64,000 bases of DNA from Chrysomallon squamiferum (taxonomy: Eukaryota; Mollusca; Gastropoda; Neomphalida; Peltospiridae): the NCBI GenBank assembly GCA_012295275.1, contig CM022679.1:16179842-16243841 (forward strand). The letters run 5' to 3'. Of this stretch, positions 1 through 11,883 are shown piece by piece; positions within the stretch are counted from its first letter, which is position 1, and each line of letters begins with the position of its first letter. The notes under the pieces were generated by a model, which was not told where the DNA came from, ran no database searches, and worked only from the letters and a program-made list of their open reading frames with translations. A program made the translations under genes and the position numbers.

Positions 1-485
1 GTCTCCATAGCTTGTGACATTGAAAGGATATGGTTATCTAGTGTTGGTAATCGCAGAAAATGTTCAGCAAATTAGACTAACTTCTTCAATCTGGAGTTAA
101 GCAGTTTTTTTAACTATTTGTATCTAATGTATTTATTTATTTATTTATTTATTTAGTTTTATTCTACTTATTAATCTACTTAAGTATTTATTTTATTTTT
201 GTTATTATTATTAATATATCCATCATCACTGATGTTAAAATTGTTGCTGTTGTTGTTATGGTTTACTTATTTATTTCATTATTAGTGTTAGTTGAAGCCT
301 TACTTTTATCATCACATCATCATCATCATCATAATCATTATTCTTGTTGCTTTTATTATTATCATTATTATTATTGTTGTTGTTATATTATTATCAGTCT
401 TACAGTTATTGTCATGATGGTTGTTATATTATTATCAGTCTTACAGTTATTGTCATGATGGTTGTTACATTATTATCAGTCTTAC
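1..485. other. Cadherin A intron at the window edge
   Basis: This is AT-rich intron with (TTTA)n at 128-155, TTA/TCA/TTG trinucleotide runs at 200-400 and three 41-bp repeats carrying the exon donor. Positions 1-120 are less repetitive, but I found no reading frame that continues EC5 with a calcium motif. Confidence 0.5.
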
Positions 486-486
486 A
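395..486. repeat. 41-bp tandem repeat (3 units) spanning the end and donor of the cadherin A exon 659-486
   Basis: The block beginning cagtcttacagttattgtca recurs at 395, 436 and 477. Read on the minus strand, each unit contains the last bases of the exon (ACAATAACT) followed by gtaaga. There is therefore one true donor and two downstream copies. Reading past the true donor gives VRLIIM and a stop. Confidence 0.85.
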
Positions 487-779
487 GTTATTGTCATGAT
501 GGTTGTTCCAACTGTTGTGTTTTCTAGCATAGCGTAGCTGTAGGCTGGGTGGGAAAACACTGGGGAGTTGTCGTTCAAGTCAATCAGGTTGACAGTCACT
601 GTTGTTGTGCCTGTCCGTGGAGCAACACCCCCTGGAGCCTGCGATTCCCTTGCAATCAACTGAAAATATGTTAAAAATTATATATATGTAAATAATGTGT
701 TAAAAACAGAAATATATATATATTTCTGTTTTTAACACATTATTTACATATATATAATTATATATACATACACACATAT

Positions 780-810
<31 letters not shown>

Positions 811-811
811 C

Positions 812-863
<52 letters not shown>

Positions 864-1004
864 TTTATATATATATATATATATATAGATATATATATAT
901 ATATGTGAATGAATATATATATATATATGATGAGAGATATATATATATATATACACACACATGTATGTATGTATGTATTATGTATGTATATGTGTCATTA
1001 TCTA

Positions 1005-1039
<35 letters not shown>

Positions 1040-1108
1040 CACACACACACAAATTCAAATATATGATATATACACAAAATATATATATAAATATTGTGTT
1101 AAAAACAG

Positions 1109-1161
<53 letters not shown>

Positions 1162-3517
1162 ATGTATATGTATCTTTATCTATGTCCACACACACACACA
1201 CACACTCACACAGACACACACACACACGCAACTTCAAATATATGAGTATATAATCAAAATATACAAGAATATATATATGCACACAAGTATATGGGTATGT
1301 ACCACAAATACATTAATGGAAAAACTATATACATATAAACAGATTCATGTTTTCATATACATATTTACAAATTATTTATTTTATGTACTTGATCTGCTAT
1401 CAAAAAAGTTAATGTTATTTTTCATAGTAAATGCAAAATATATTATAAAATGTTCCAGATATAATAAATAATATAGAATCATGTAAAGCTGAATAAGTGC
1501 AATGCACAAGCAGTGACTATATATTAATGACATAATAGGCTATTGAATATTCAGAAAATAACTCTAGATGTTCTTACAGTTCTTCTGGGGTTTTTTTTAA
1601 ATTATTAAATTTCTTTGAACTGTAATAACCAAATGTCATGTTACTTACAATTAGGATTCTTAATACTTAATTATGAAAAGATATAAAATATTCACAAACT
1701 GTCTGACAAAAAAAAATTAATTAAAAGACCTTTCAGGTCTTAAAAACAGACAATACAGCACATACCACCATCTTTGAAGTACAAATGAAACGCATCTATA
1801 TTTCTTGAGCCAGATCAAATTAAACTGCATCAATTATTCAGTGTTTGAAATATAAACACATGCACTGTCCTGTTACTATAAAAACAACATCTTACCACAA
1901 GTTTTTGCTTTCTGAAGATGGGTGTGTCGTAATCGAGGTAAGAAGTATTGTATATAATAAGCTGTACTGCTGTGTTACCCAAGATTTCTCTGTCAGGAGA
2001 CACTCGGAATGCTGGGAAGGTCTGCTGCTGGATTGCCAGTGTGTATTTTGCATTTGAAGCCTGAAATAGATAACAGTTACTTAGACAGAGAGGCAGACAT
2101 ATGTTGACAAGATAGATTGATGAGATAGACCAATGAGATAGACTGTTGAGATAGACCAATGAGATAGATTGATGAGATAGGTTGATGAGATAGACTGATG
2201 AGATAGACCAATGAGATAGACTGTTGAGATAGACCGATGAGAGAGACTGATGAGATAGACTGATGAGAGAGACTCATGAGATAGATTGATGAGAAAGACT
2301 CATGAGATAGATTGATGAGATAGACCAATGAGATAGACCGATGAGATAGACCAATGAGATAGACCAATGAGGTAGACCAATGAGGTAGACCAATGAGATA
2401 GATTGATGAGATTGATGAGATAGACTGATGAGATAGATTGATGAGATTGATGAGATAGACCGATGCGATAGATTGATGAGATAGACTGATGAGATAGACC
2501 CATGAGATAGATTGATGAGGTGGATTGATGAGATAGACCGATGAGGTAGACCGATGAGGTAGATTGATGATAGATTGATGAGATAGACTAATGATGTAGA
2601 TTGATGGGATAGATTGATGAGATAGATTGATGAAGTAGACCGAAGATAGATTGATGAGATAGACTGATGAGGTAGACCGATGAGGTAGACCGATGAGGTA
2701 GATTGATGAGATAGATTGATGAGGTAGACCAATGAAGTATACCAATGAGATAGATTCATGAGATAGATTGATGATGTAGATTGATGGGATAGATTGATGA
2801 GATAGACTGATGAGGTAGTCTGATGAGATAGACTGATGAGATAGATTGATGAGGTAGTCTGATGAGATAGATTGATGAGATAGACATATGAGATAGACCA
2901 ATGAGATAGATTGATGAGATAGACAGATGAGATAGACTGATGAGATAGAGTGATGAGATAGATTGATGAGATCAATTGATGAGATAGACTGATGAGATAA
3001 ATTGATGAGATCAATTGATGAGATAGATTGATGAGATAGAGTGATGTTGGACAGATCAGTGGGTGGATAGATCACTGAATGGATAGATTAACTGATGGAC
3101 AGTTAGACTGGATGGATGGATGAATGGATAGATAGGTTTGATAGATAGATGGGTGGATCAATTAACTGACAATTAGAAAGATGAAACAGTGGTGGGGCAA
3201 ATGAATGAACAGAAAATAGATCTACATATAAGGAAACATGGATAATCATTTATTTCAATGAAAACTGAAAATGAATGATATATTATTGTTGAAGATTTTG
3301 TTGAAAAGCTTACATCATCTGCATCAGACACTTGTATGTTGAGATCTGGGACCTGTGTGTTGCCTTTGTTTTGAAGAGTGTCTCTTTCGGTGAGATTGAC
3401 AGTGTATGAAGGACTGGAAAATGTTGGAATGTTGTCGTTCTTGTCCAGAATGTCAACTGTAACCACCGAGGTCTGAGTGTCCTGAGTTTCAGAACCATCA
3501 GCATTTAACTCCACAGC
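486..3517 (-). CDS. Cadherin A EC4 and first strand of EC5 (exons 3517-3314, 2060-1896, 659-486)
   Basis: EC4 reads through QVSDADD and [10 protein letters not shown] to the linker [14 protein letters not shown]5 then begins [18 protein letters not shown] and stops at the donor gtaaga (485-480). The exons are 204, 165 and 174 nt, all phase 0. The donor end of the last exon is repeated in tandem at 403 and 444. The next exon, expected to carry a DxDSG calcium motif, is not found in 1-485 and must lie outside. Confidence 0.85.
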
Positions 3518-6500
3518 CTGGAATAACACAGTGTGCTTGAATTAAACGTTTCAAATTCAAACATACACACACACAGAGACCCACAGAGAATCACACACAT
3601 GCACTCATACACATACATACACACATACAATATACACACACATATACATACATACATATACACCTATTTACTCACAAACATACATACACACATATATACA
3701 TATAAACATACATAAATACAAAGATACACACATATACCTACCTACCTACAAATGACCAAAAATATAATAAACATGTTGCTATAACTTTTATTTCTCTTTT
3801 ATAAATAATAATTATTATCAATATATTATTATTTCTCATTCTTTACACTCATTATCAGTGTTATATAATTTATTATAATAGTCATTAAATATATATATTA
3901 TTATTTCTCATAGTTACAAGTTACAGTTAATATCAATAAGTTAAAGTTGTAAGTATAAGCACAGTTGTCTTACCTGAATAGTAAACTCATATCTGCCATT
4001 GTTTGATTCACGGTCAATCTCGTTGTTGACGTAAAGAGGTGTTTCATAAATAATCGACCCTTGCCTTTGTTTAACAGCACCTCCAACTCGGAACAGATTG
4101 TTTACATCTACAAATACATGCAGATTTCATATCTAAATTCTTTTTAATTATCTTTTTATATATTCACACACACACACATATATATATATAAAATGGCAGG
4201 ACACTTTGGTTGCAAAGAGTTAAAATGGTAACCAAGTGGAATAATAAGACTAAAGATTTTTTCAAACTGTATAGTCATACTGCAACACACAATATTTAAT
4301 ATTAATGATTATCAGGTGTCAAATAAATAGAATTGCTGCTGTTGTTGTTGCTGTTACATAATAATAACACACAAAGGAAACAGTTAACTATAAGGGATGT
4401 TTTGTATGCAGTTTCACAGGAAAATATATGACACAGTTTAAAAACAAACACTTGTAACAGAAAAGGGATAAAGCACAAAGCCAATGTTTTTCAAGGAACA
4501 CTGATTGGAATTGGAATATGTACAGTGGATTTACAATGGAGATTTGAATCTGTATTTCAGTGCACCTCAGGCCAGTACTCTAGCAACTGATTCACAGTCC
4601 ACCCTGACCCCTCCCCACCAAATGTTTTTTTTAATAATAACAAATAACTAACATTATTTTTCAAAATACATTACAAAAATAAATGAATATTATTATTTCT
4701 AAGGGAAATAATGCTTAATTCTAAATTAATTTTTCACTAAGGGAAATAACTGTATTCTAAATTAATCATTTGCTAATGGAAATAACTGTATTCTAAATAA
4801 CACTTTGCCTTTCTCTCTTTCTGTGTTTGTTTTTAATAAAGTAGGAACATACCCTTGATTATTTTGATTTGCACTGGTCGGCCATCTCCTGTGTCGCCAT
4901 CCTGGGCCAGGAGCTGAGTGGGCAGCTTCGTCCCCTGCAACAACAACACTGTGCACTCATCATCTAACACAACAACAACACTGTGCATTTCTCATCTAAC
5001 ACAACAACAACACTGTGCACTCATCATCTAACACAACAACAACACTGTGCACTCATCATCTACACACAACAACAACACTGTGCACTCATCATCTACACAC
5101 AACAACAACACTGTGCACTCATCATCTACACACAACAACAACACTGTGCATTTCTCATCTAACACAACAACAACACTGTGCACACATCATCTAACACAAC
5201 AACACTGTGCATTTCTCATCTAACACAACAACAACACTGTGCATTTCTCATCTAACACAACAACAACACTGTGCACACATCATCTACACACAACAACAAC
5301 ACTGTGCACACATCATCTAACACAACAACAACACTGTGCACACATCATCTAACACAACAACAACACTGTGCATTTCTCATCTAACACAACAACAACACTG
5401 TGCACTCATCATCTAACACAACAACAACACTGTGCATTTCTCATCTAACACAACAACACTGTGTCCATTTCTCATCTAACACAACAACAACACTGTGTGT
5501 TTCTCATCTAACACAACAACAAAAAAATATAAATTTTCTTTCATACATACAAAAACAAAACAACAACACTGTGCACACATCATCTAAGTTAAAACAACAA
5601 CACTGTGCACACATCATCTAACACAACAACAACACTGTGCATTTCTCATCTAACACAACAACACTGTGCATTTCTCATCTAACACAACAACAACACTGTG
5701 CATTTCTCATCTAACACATTAAAACAAAGCTAAGCTTGTTATGTGTGTCTGTCTGTGTGTGTGTGTGTTCAACAAACAAAATAATATACTTGTTTTCATG
5801 TCTTGTAAAACTGAAGTTGTGGGCATGAGAATATCTGTCTGTATGTATGTATGTATGTAATACAGTCATATTAAGTATGTTTTTTTTTTCTTATGTATTA
5901 AATTTATCTTCATAATAACCACCATACTGAAAGAAAACTGTTATGTCCCCAGATTAGTTAACAGATGTGATAAAGTCTATTCTAGATTTCAGTCAACTTA
6001 GTGTTAGTGGACACATAAGTAAATTAGTGACAGTCAGACATATATTTAAATGAACTTGAAACAAAAAAACATACAACAGGAATATTCTCTTCTACTGTAA
6101 TAGCAATGGGTGTGTTCAAAATGGTTGGAGGTGTGTCCTGTCTGTCAATCACTTCAATACCAACATTTTTTGTTGTGTTTAACTTCACTAGGGAACCTTG
6201 ATCCTGAAAATAAAAAATATAAATTTAACTTTTATACATACAAAAAGAAAATTATATTGATATGTGTATTCTGAGGATACTGAAGTTAAAAAAATTTTCT
6301 AAGGATATTAAAGACAAGACGAGGACAATGAATAATATAATAAAATGTTTTCCATTTTTCAGGAATGTGATAAGATTATTTTTTACTGATGTTGGAAATA
6401 ACATGTTTTTTAAGGTTACTGAATATTTGTGGTTTTCTACCAAGACTGAAGATGAAAGATTATCAAAGGATACAGAGATTAATTTTACCTCAGCAAATAT

Positions 6501-6699
6501 GGTATATGTGTAAGATTTCACTCTTTCGTAATCTAATGGTTTATTCAAAATGAGATTCAGAGTGTAATGACCCTGGGAGGTCTGTTCGGCTTTGAGTCGA
6601 AAAGTCGAGCAGGCATCCTTCGTCTGAAACCAAAACAGTTTCAACAGGTAATTAAATAAACATGTTAGAAAAATATTAGTAATAAAGGAAAAAAAAATT

Positions 6700-6762
<63 letters not shown>

Positions 6763-8440
6763 CATTTTTATTTACATTTAAATATTCAAAATTAAAAAAA
6801 AAAAAAATTATATATCCCCAAAAAAGAAAAATAGTCAATTACAGGAATCTTCCTGGCCTCAAAATTTTGTCTGTAAAATTTTATTATTTATCTAAGATTT
6901 AATACAACAGCATTTAACAAAACTGGAATGATCTGAACAAAGAGAATTTAAATTTAAGAAGGATTCAATGAGTAACTGATTGGTTTAAGTGTAAGTATGA
7001 CATTACCTGAACACTGAATGTTCAACTTACATAGTAGACACTTCCCAAATTCAGCCAACATACAGAGTGATTATATACTCCTTCTGCAGATTAAAATTTT
7101 TATAACTTCTAATCTTTGCATGAAAATAGGCTACAAAATATATTTCTAGAACTTCAGAATCATATCACAATTTGTATCCATGATTATGATGGTTACATTG
7201 AAAAGCAAGAATCTTAACAAAAATTCTTTTTTCTTATCCTTTATATAAACCAATTCTATCATGCATAGATAAGTAGTTATAAAAAATTTAAATTGCACGA
7301 TCATCTTGTAATCACCCTGATGTTGGCTGAATTTGGCAAGTGACCATCAAGAAAAATTTTCAGAGTATAGTTTTATTATTAGTGTAACAACAGAACTGGT
7401 GACTGTACCTCAGTGCATGTGAACTGAACAATAGCATTGAAAACAATGTCACGATCAACAACCTTGATGGGATTGATGGTTTTTATGGTTGAGCCAACCT
7501 GTAAATCTGTATGAAAAAAAAATATATAATGATATTTCTCATACAGTTTTAAAACACTATGTTTAAGTTAAAAAAGTTAAAATAATAATATTATTAACTG
7601 AATGTGCTTTAGAAAACAGAAACAAAATAAGTTCAGATATAGTGTTAAATGACGACTGATCTAGATAACAATAATTGTATAAGCTCTGACACTGTTTTAA
7701 ATGAGGACTGTTCTAGAAAACAATAATTGTATCAGCTCTGATACAGTGTTAAACAAACTGTATACATTCTGATACAGTGTTAATTAAAGTCTGGTTTATT
7801 TAGATAACAATTACTCAATAAAACATTATAAGTGAGTACTAGATCAGAGTTACTAAATAATGGTGAATTTTAAAGACCTCTGCCTTAGCATAACGAACTG
7901 GCTCACCTCTGGCACATTAGCCTTGTATGGCTCATTGAGAAAGGTAGGCCGATTGTCATTTACATCTTTGATGGTTATGTCTATGTCAGCAGTTGCCTGA
8001 AACACAGAGTTAACAATAAACAAGTAAAGACAGAAGAAATCTTTTATATAATTTTTGTTTTGTTTTGTTTTATGCTTGAATGTGCCTCTAAATATTCATT
8101 CTCTCATACAGTCACAGTTTGAACTTACATTAACCAGGTTACTATTAGAACAGCATATAACAATCATCTCAACCAAATATATTGATAATGTTTAAAAATA
8201 AAAACAAATAAAAACACCAAAAAAAACAACATTTCATGTGAAGAAATGTGAGTGGATGATTAATTTCTCTGATATAAAAAGATAAGAAAGAGTAATAAAG
8301 TGAACATCAAACAATTACAGAAATACTCACAGATAAACCTCGACTGTCTTCACAAATAAATTTGGGTTTTACTAAAGATGTGTTTCTAATGTCACTCTGC
8401 AAATAACAAAGATTATTTATATCAGTAACATATATATATA

Positions 8441-8517
<77 letters not shown>

Positions 8518-8927
8518 AAAACTGAATGGTAAAATAACAATTTATAAGCATCTGACAATAGGTGTTTTTAAATAAAGACAACTTATTTTAGGTCATCATA
8601 GGAAACCCATTTTAGGTTTCAGAGAAAATTCAATTTGGGGTGGCCTAGGAAAATAGTTCATTTAATTACAAGAATATTTTAACAAAAGAAAAAAGTTCAT
8701 ATTAATAATTTCTGATTTCTTTTTCAGGATCTTACCTCTCTATCCAGGGCAACCTGTAGAGTGACCAAGCCACTGTGTGGATCGATACTCAGTGAATTAC
8801 TCTCTATTTTGTATGTAATGGTGTCCTGTGGGTCTGGGTCAGAACACATGATATAACCAACAGGAGAGCCTGGAAGCACGACAAAAATTAAATAGAGAAA
8901 CTGACATAATTCTCTGTGAGTGTGTGT

Positions 8928-9020
<93 letters not shown>

Positions 9021-10202
9021 GTATATTTTTGACATTTCAATTTTAAACAACCTATGTAGTTACCTTTTGGAAGATTTTCAAACAAACCCTCAGTAGTTAG
9101 TCTCTTAGTTAAGGTTCCATCAGCCTCAGTGCCATTAGGAAACCTTGTCACAAAGGCAGGACTGTTATTGAGAACTGAAATTACAAAATAACCAAACAAT
9201 GAGTGAAATTTTCTTTAAAAATTAGTTCTTTAATGGACAACATAAAAATAAAGTCTATAGGTAAACTCAATCATTCAGTACATTTTTTATGTTATTCTTA
9301 TTCATTCAATAATTTTTGAATGTCACTCTTATTCATTTAATATATTTTTTATGTTACTTTTATTCATTAACTAAATATTTATGTTAGTTTTATTTATTTA
9401 ACACATTTTGTACACCATTTTTATTCATTTAATATATTTTATATATGTATTAATATTTATATGTAACTCATACAGTTAATAAAATTTGTATGTCACTTTT
9501 ATACATTTAATAAAATTTGTATGTCACACATCTAATAAAATGTGTGTGTCACTACTATACATTTAATAAAAATTGTGTGTCACCTTTATAGAGCTAATAA
9601 AATTTGTATGTCACACATCTAATAAAATGTGTGTGTCACTACTATACATTTAATAAAAATTGTGTCACCTTTATAGAGCTAATAAAATTTGCATGTCACT
9701 CTTGTACATTTAATGAAATTTGTATGTCACTCTTATTATATATTTAATAAAATTTCTATGTCATTGTTAAATATTTAATATTATTTATTTCTCACTTTAT
9801 ACTTCTAATAAATCTGTGTGTGACTATTATACATTTAATAAAATTTGTATGTCACTTATACATTTAATAAAATTTGTATGTCACTTATACATTTAATAAA
9901 ATTTGTATGTCACTTATACATTTAATGAAATTTGTAATGTTACTTTTATACATTTAACGAAATATGTATGTTATTCATGCAGTTTTTAACATTATGTATG
10001 TTATGTCACTGTTATACTTTTAATAAAATGTGTATGTCAGTCTTAAATATTTAATAAATGTACATGACTCTCATTCATTTAATAAAAACTGTTGTGTTAC
10101 TTTTATTCATTTAATATAGTTTGTATAATTTGTTATTCTTTAATAATCTCAACATCCCATACTTACTTTGACTTTTTGTTGGTTGAAACCAAAAGGCCTG
10201 GA

Positions 10203-10264
<62 letters not shown>

Positions 10265-10766
10265 TAATAATAATAGTAATAACAATGATCATGATTATGA
10301 TAAATTGAAACAATATAGTGTTTGCATTTCTCTTATATTCTGCATACTGTCAGAGCTATGTGTTTTTGTGTACATGTATTATACTTAATATAATAAAATA
10401 TAATTTATAATAAATAACAACAACAATGACAACAATAATAATAATAATAAAGAACCAAAAATGCCGATAATAACAACAGTAATTAATTAATTAATAATAA
10501 TCATAATACAAAAATCATAATAATAACAACAGTAACAACAACAAAAATAAGATATAAAAATGACAATAATAACAACAACAACAGTAATTAAGTAATAATA
10601 TTAATAATAAAAACAACAAAAACAGCAACAATAATAATAACAATATAATGCAATAATTATTATTTATAAATATAAATGGTTTATAACTGATGTTATGAAA
10701 AGATATAGTTTACTTAGTCTTACCTAGCAAGGTCAAGGAAATAAATATTAAATCTTTGGACATCAT
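486..10766 (-). CDS. Cadherin A, 5' part of a large non-classical cadherin gene, cut by the left window edge
   Basis: Thirteen coding exons, in transcript order: 10766-10724, 9174-9064, 8869-8736, 8396-8331, 7996-7907, 7498-7409, 6623-6489, 6203-6075, 4934-4853, 4107-3974, 3517-3314, 2060-1896 and 659-486. All have AG acceptors and GT donors, their phases match, and they give 519 codons without a stop. The product begins with a short hydrophobic signal peptide. Four extracellular cadherin repeats and the start of a fifth follow, with linkers [31 protein letters not shown] and [11 protein letters not shown] and internal LDRE/LDYE motifs. Such proteins are calcium-dependent adhesion receptors at the cell surface. 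The start is the first of two adjacent ATGs, with in-frame stops upstream in the same exon. Lengths and phases match the plus-strand cadherin B. The family is certain. The subfamily (CDH23/PCDH15/Cad87A-like) is inferred from the neighbour, because the C-terminal half lies outside the window. Confidence 0.9.
676..759. repeat. 84-bp perfect palindrome (42-bp arms, no spacer)
   Basis: Pairing outward from 717/718 is complete from 676 to 759, and the first mismatch is at 675/760. The arms contain gtgttaaaaacagaaatata, a block that returns near 1098. It lies 17 bp upstream (transcript sense) of the cadherin A exon whose acceptor is at 660-661. Confidence 0.9.
760..1170. repeat. (AT)n and (CA)n microsatellite tract
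   Basis: Long alternating TA and CA runs, broken by short unique words. The short ORFs across it on both strands are translations of the repeat. Confidence 0.9.
2098..3160. repeat. 13-bp minisatellite (gatgagatagatt type) in a cadherin A intron
   Basis: About 75 units of gatgagatagaNN with drift to gaggtagacc and to GGATGGATAGA-type words at the right end. It starts about 40 bp from the acceptor of the exon 2060-1896. Because 13 is not a multiple of 3, all minus frames stay open and one reads 332 residues. This is not a gene. Confidence 0.9.
3314..6203 (-). CDS. Cadherin A EC3 (exons 6203-6075, 4934-4853, 4107-3974, 3517-3314)
   Basis: EC3 starts VEENIPVGTKLP, followed by [11 protein letters not shown]. 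The strand motif is [14 protein letters not shown] and the linker is [12 protein letters not shown]. Phases run 0, 1, 0. The AQDGD motif recurs in cadherin B EC3 ([11 protein letters not shown]). The intron between 4934 and 6075 is filled by a 32-bp minisatellite that abuts the acceptor. Confidence 0.85.
3555..3740. repeat. CACA/ACATA-rich simple repeat
   Basis: Low-complexity acat/caca words lie in the intron between the exons 4107-3974 and 3517-3314. Confidence 0.8.
4935..5715. repeat. About 32-bp minisatellite abutting a cadherin A acceptor
   Basis: About two dozen units of acaacaacaacactgtgca plus ctcatcatctaac or tttctcatctaac. On the minus strand the unit nearest the exon supplies the polypyrimidine-like ttgttgttgcag acceptor of the exon 4934-4853. 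The other units read ttgttgttgtgt and lack the AG. The array appears to have grown from the 3' splice region. Confidence 0.85.
6075..7996 (-). CDS. Cadherin A EC2 (exons 7996-7907, 7498-7409, 6623-6489, 6203-6075)
   Basis: EC2 contains VVDRD, then QFTCTE in one exon and DACSTF in the next. Two cysteines sit at the same places as a Cys pair in cadherin B EC2, so a disulphide is likely. The strand motif is KPLDYERV. The closing linker is [11 protein letters not shown], where the usual DxNDN has become DRQDT, so the calcium site between EC2 and EC3 looks weakened. The exons are 90, 135 and 129 nt, all phase 0. Confidence 0.85.
6697..6762. repeat. (AG)n microsatellite
   Basis: A pure ag run with one interruption (gagg), in the intron between the exons 7498-7409 and 6623-6489. 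Confidence 0.9.
7907..9174 (-). CDS. Cadherin A EC1 (exons 9174-9064, 8869-8736, 8396-8331, 7996-7907)
   Basis: EC1 opens with NNSPAF, then [18 protein letters not shown] (calcium-site DPD) and a strand ending VALDRE. It closes at the linker [11 protein letters not shown] in the exon 7996-7907. The four exons are 111, 134, 66 and 90 nt, with junction phases 1, 0, 0, 0. They correspond one to one with cadherin B exons of 90, 140 and 54 nt and a decayed fourth exon at 17242. Confidence 0.85.
8443..8515. repeat. (AG)n microsatellite
   Basis: A pure ga/ag run of about 70 bp, 47 bp upstream in transcript sense of the 66-nt exon 8396-8331. On the RNA strand it is a (CU)n tract, so it could act as an extended polypyrimidine region. 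Confidence 0.85.
8917..9017. repeat. (GT)n-(AG)n compound microsatellite
   Basis: A gt run passes into an ag run, in the intron just before the exon 8869-8736. On the transcript it is (CU)n(AC)n, placed about 50-150 nt upstream of the acceptor. Confidence 0.9.
9240..10140. repeat. Degenerate 29-bp minisatellite (atttaataaaatttgtatgt core)
   Basis: About 28 diverged units of catttaataaaatttgtatgtcactttta. They fill most of cadherin A's first coding intron. I see no exon in it. Confidence 0.8.
10202..10660. repeat. (ATA)n tract with ATA/ACA-rich flank
   Basis: About 24 perfect ata units, then interrupted ataa/acaaca words, inside cadherin A's first coding intron. Confidence 0.9.
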
Positions 10767-10802
10767 CCTGTCTGAGAATGATGTTTATCACACAACTAGC
10801 AC
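10724..10802 (-). CDS. Cadherin A start exon: 5' UTR end, ATG and signal peptide
   Basis: The acceptor (tattttag) gives an exon start at 10802. TGA and TAA lie upstream in the exon, in frame or nearly so, before ATG ATG at 10766-10761. The product [14 protein letters not shown] is a hydrophobic signal core. It ends in phase 1 with the donor gtaaga and joins the exon at 9174 as [10 protein letters not shown]. Using the second ATG would shorten the protein by one residue. Confidence 0.8.
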
Positions 10803-11022
10803 CTAAAATAATAAAAATAAATAAACAAATATGCTTCTTTGACATCAAAAATACTAAAATATTTTGTGGTATCATATTATGACTCCTGACATATTTGGTT
10901 ACATACAGAGTTAGAGACTAGTATCTCAAAAAAACATACACCTACACATACATACAGAAAAAAACAGTAACATACACACTCTCACACACACACATACATA
11001 TATGACTATATGTGCATGTGTA

Positions 11023-11027
11023 TATGT

Positions 11028-11071
<44 letters not shown>

Positions 11072-11082
11072 TCATGTACCTG

Positions 11083-11164
<82 letters not shown>

Positions 11165-11215
11165 TTTATGTTTGTAAAAGAAATTTAATTCATTTATACA
11201 AAGATACATACACAT

Positions 11216-11275
<60 letters not shown>
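11023..11275. repeat. Compound microsatellite block (GT)n, (TA)n, (GA)n, (AT)n
   Basis: Runs at 11030-11066 (gt), 11081-11100 (ta), 11101-11162 (ga) and 11222-11272 (ta). They lie in the 5' UTR intron of cadherin A. Confidence 0.9.
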
Positions 11276-11278
<3 letters not shown>

Positions 11279-11563
11279 TATAATACACAAACATATACAC
11301 ACACACATACATACATAAACATACATATATATGTTTTAACAGCAGGTATGCAAAACAGTGTGGAATAGTTCAGTATTCAAATATACTATAAGATAAATGA
11401 ATGTATTTTACACAGGCTTTTAGACAATCACATATTACAGAGTTTTTTAACTGTAACATACATAAATATATCTCATAGCAATCGGTATGATTTTACTGCA
11501 AGGTTTTTTATATTAATGTAAGTATAATTAATATCAAGACATCAAAAATAACGCACTACTTAC

Positions 11564-11825
11564 CTTTTAAAATATTATTACAAGTTAGTATGAAACACAC
11601 ATTTACAACTCCATTAGGGTGTGTATATACATCAGAGTTATTCCATAAGTAGATGTTATAGAGATATTACACAGGTCTGAACTACCCGTTATTTGCCGAG
11701 GTCCGCTGTATTCAGTTTTCGATCCCAACTACACAGACCGGTTTGGCGGGTGTAAAAATAGCAGCATTGTAACAACATTCGTGCCTAGCGCCGCCCACTA
11801 CACTGCGAGAAAACTGTGAAAGTTC
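11564..11825 (-). promoter_or_regulatory. Probable noncoding first exon and promoter of cadherin A
   Basis: On the minus strand TTAAAAG|gtaagtag at 11564/11563 is a strong donor in phase with nothing coding, as expected for a 5' UTR exon. It would splice to the acceptor at 10803. The segment 11680-11825 is markedly less AT-rich than its surroundings and holds most local CpGs (ccgaggtccgc, gcgccgccca), as an upstream control region would. The transcription start cannot be placed. Confidence 0.45.
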
Positions 11826-11845
11826 GTGTATATCAAAAAAAAAAA

Positions 11846-11883
<38 letters not shown>

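Noticed and set aside
1-120. Possible next exon of cadherin A
   Set aside because: Frames after candidate AGs hit stops or lack the DxD calcium motif expected after TTIMTIT.
2077-3075. 332-residue minus-strand open frame
   Set aside because: It is the translation of the 13-bp minisatellite. Other frames are equally open and it lies in a cadherin A intron.
10167-10197. 31-nt candidate exon with acceptor ttccag and donor gtaagt in cadherin A intron 1
   Set aside because: Including it shifts the frame and gives a stop in the next exon, whereas direct joining of 10724 to 9174 keeps phase and sense. It might be a pseudo-exon.
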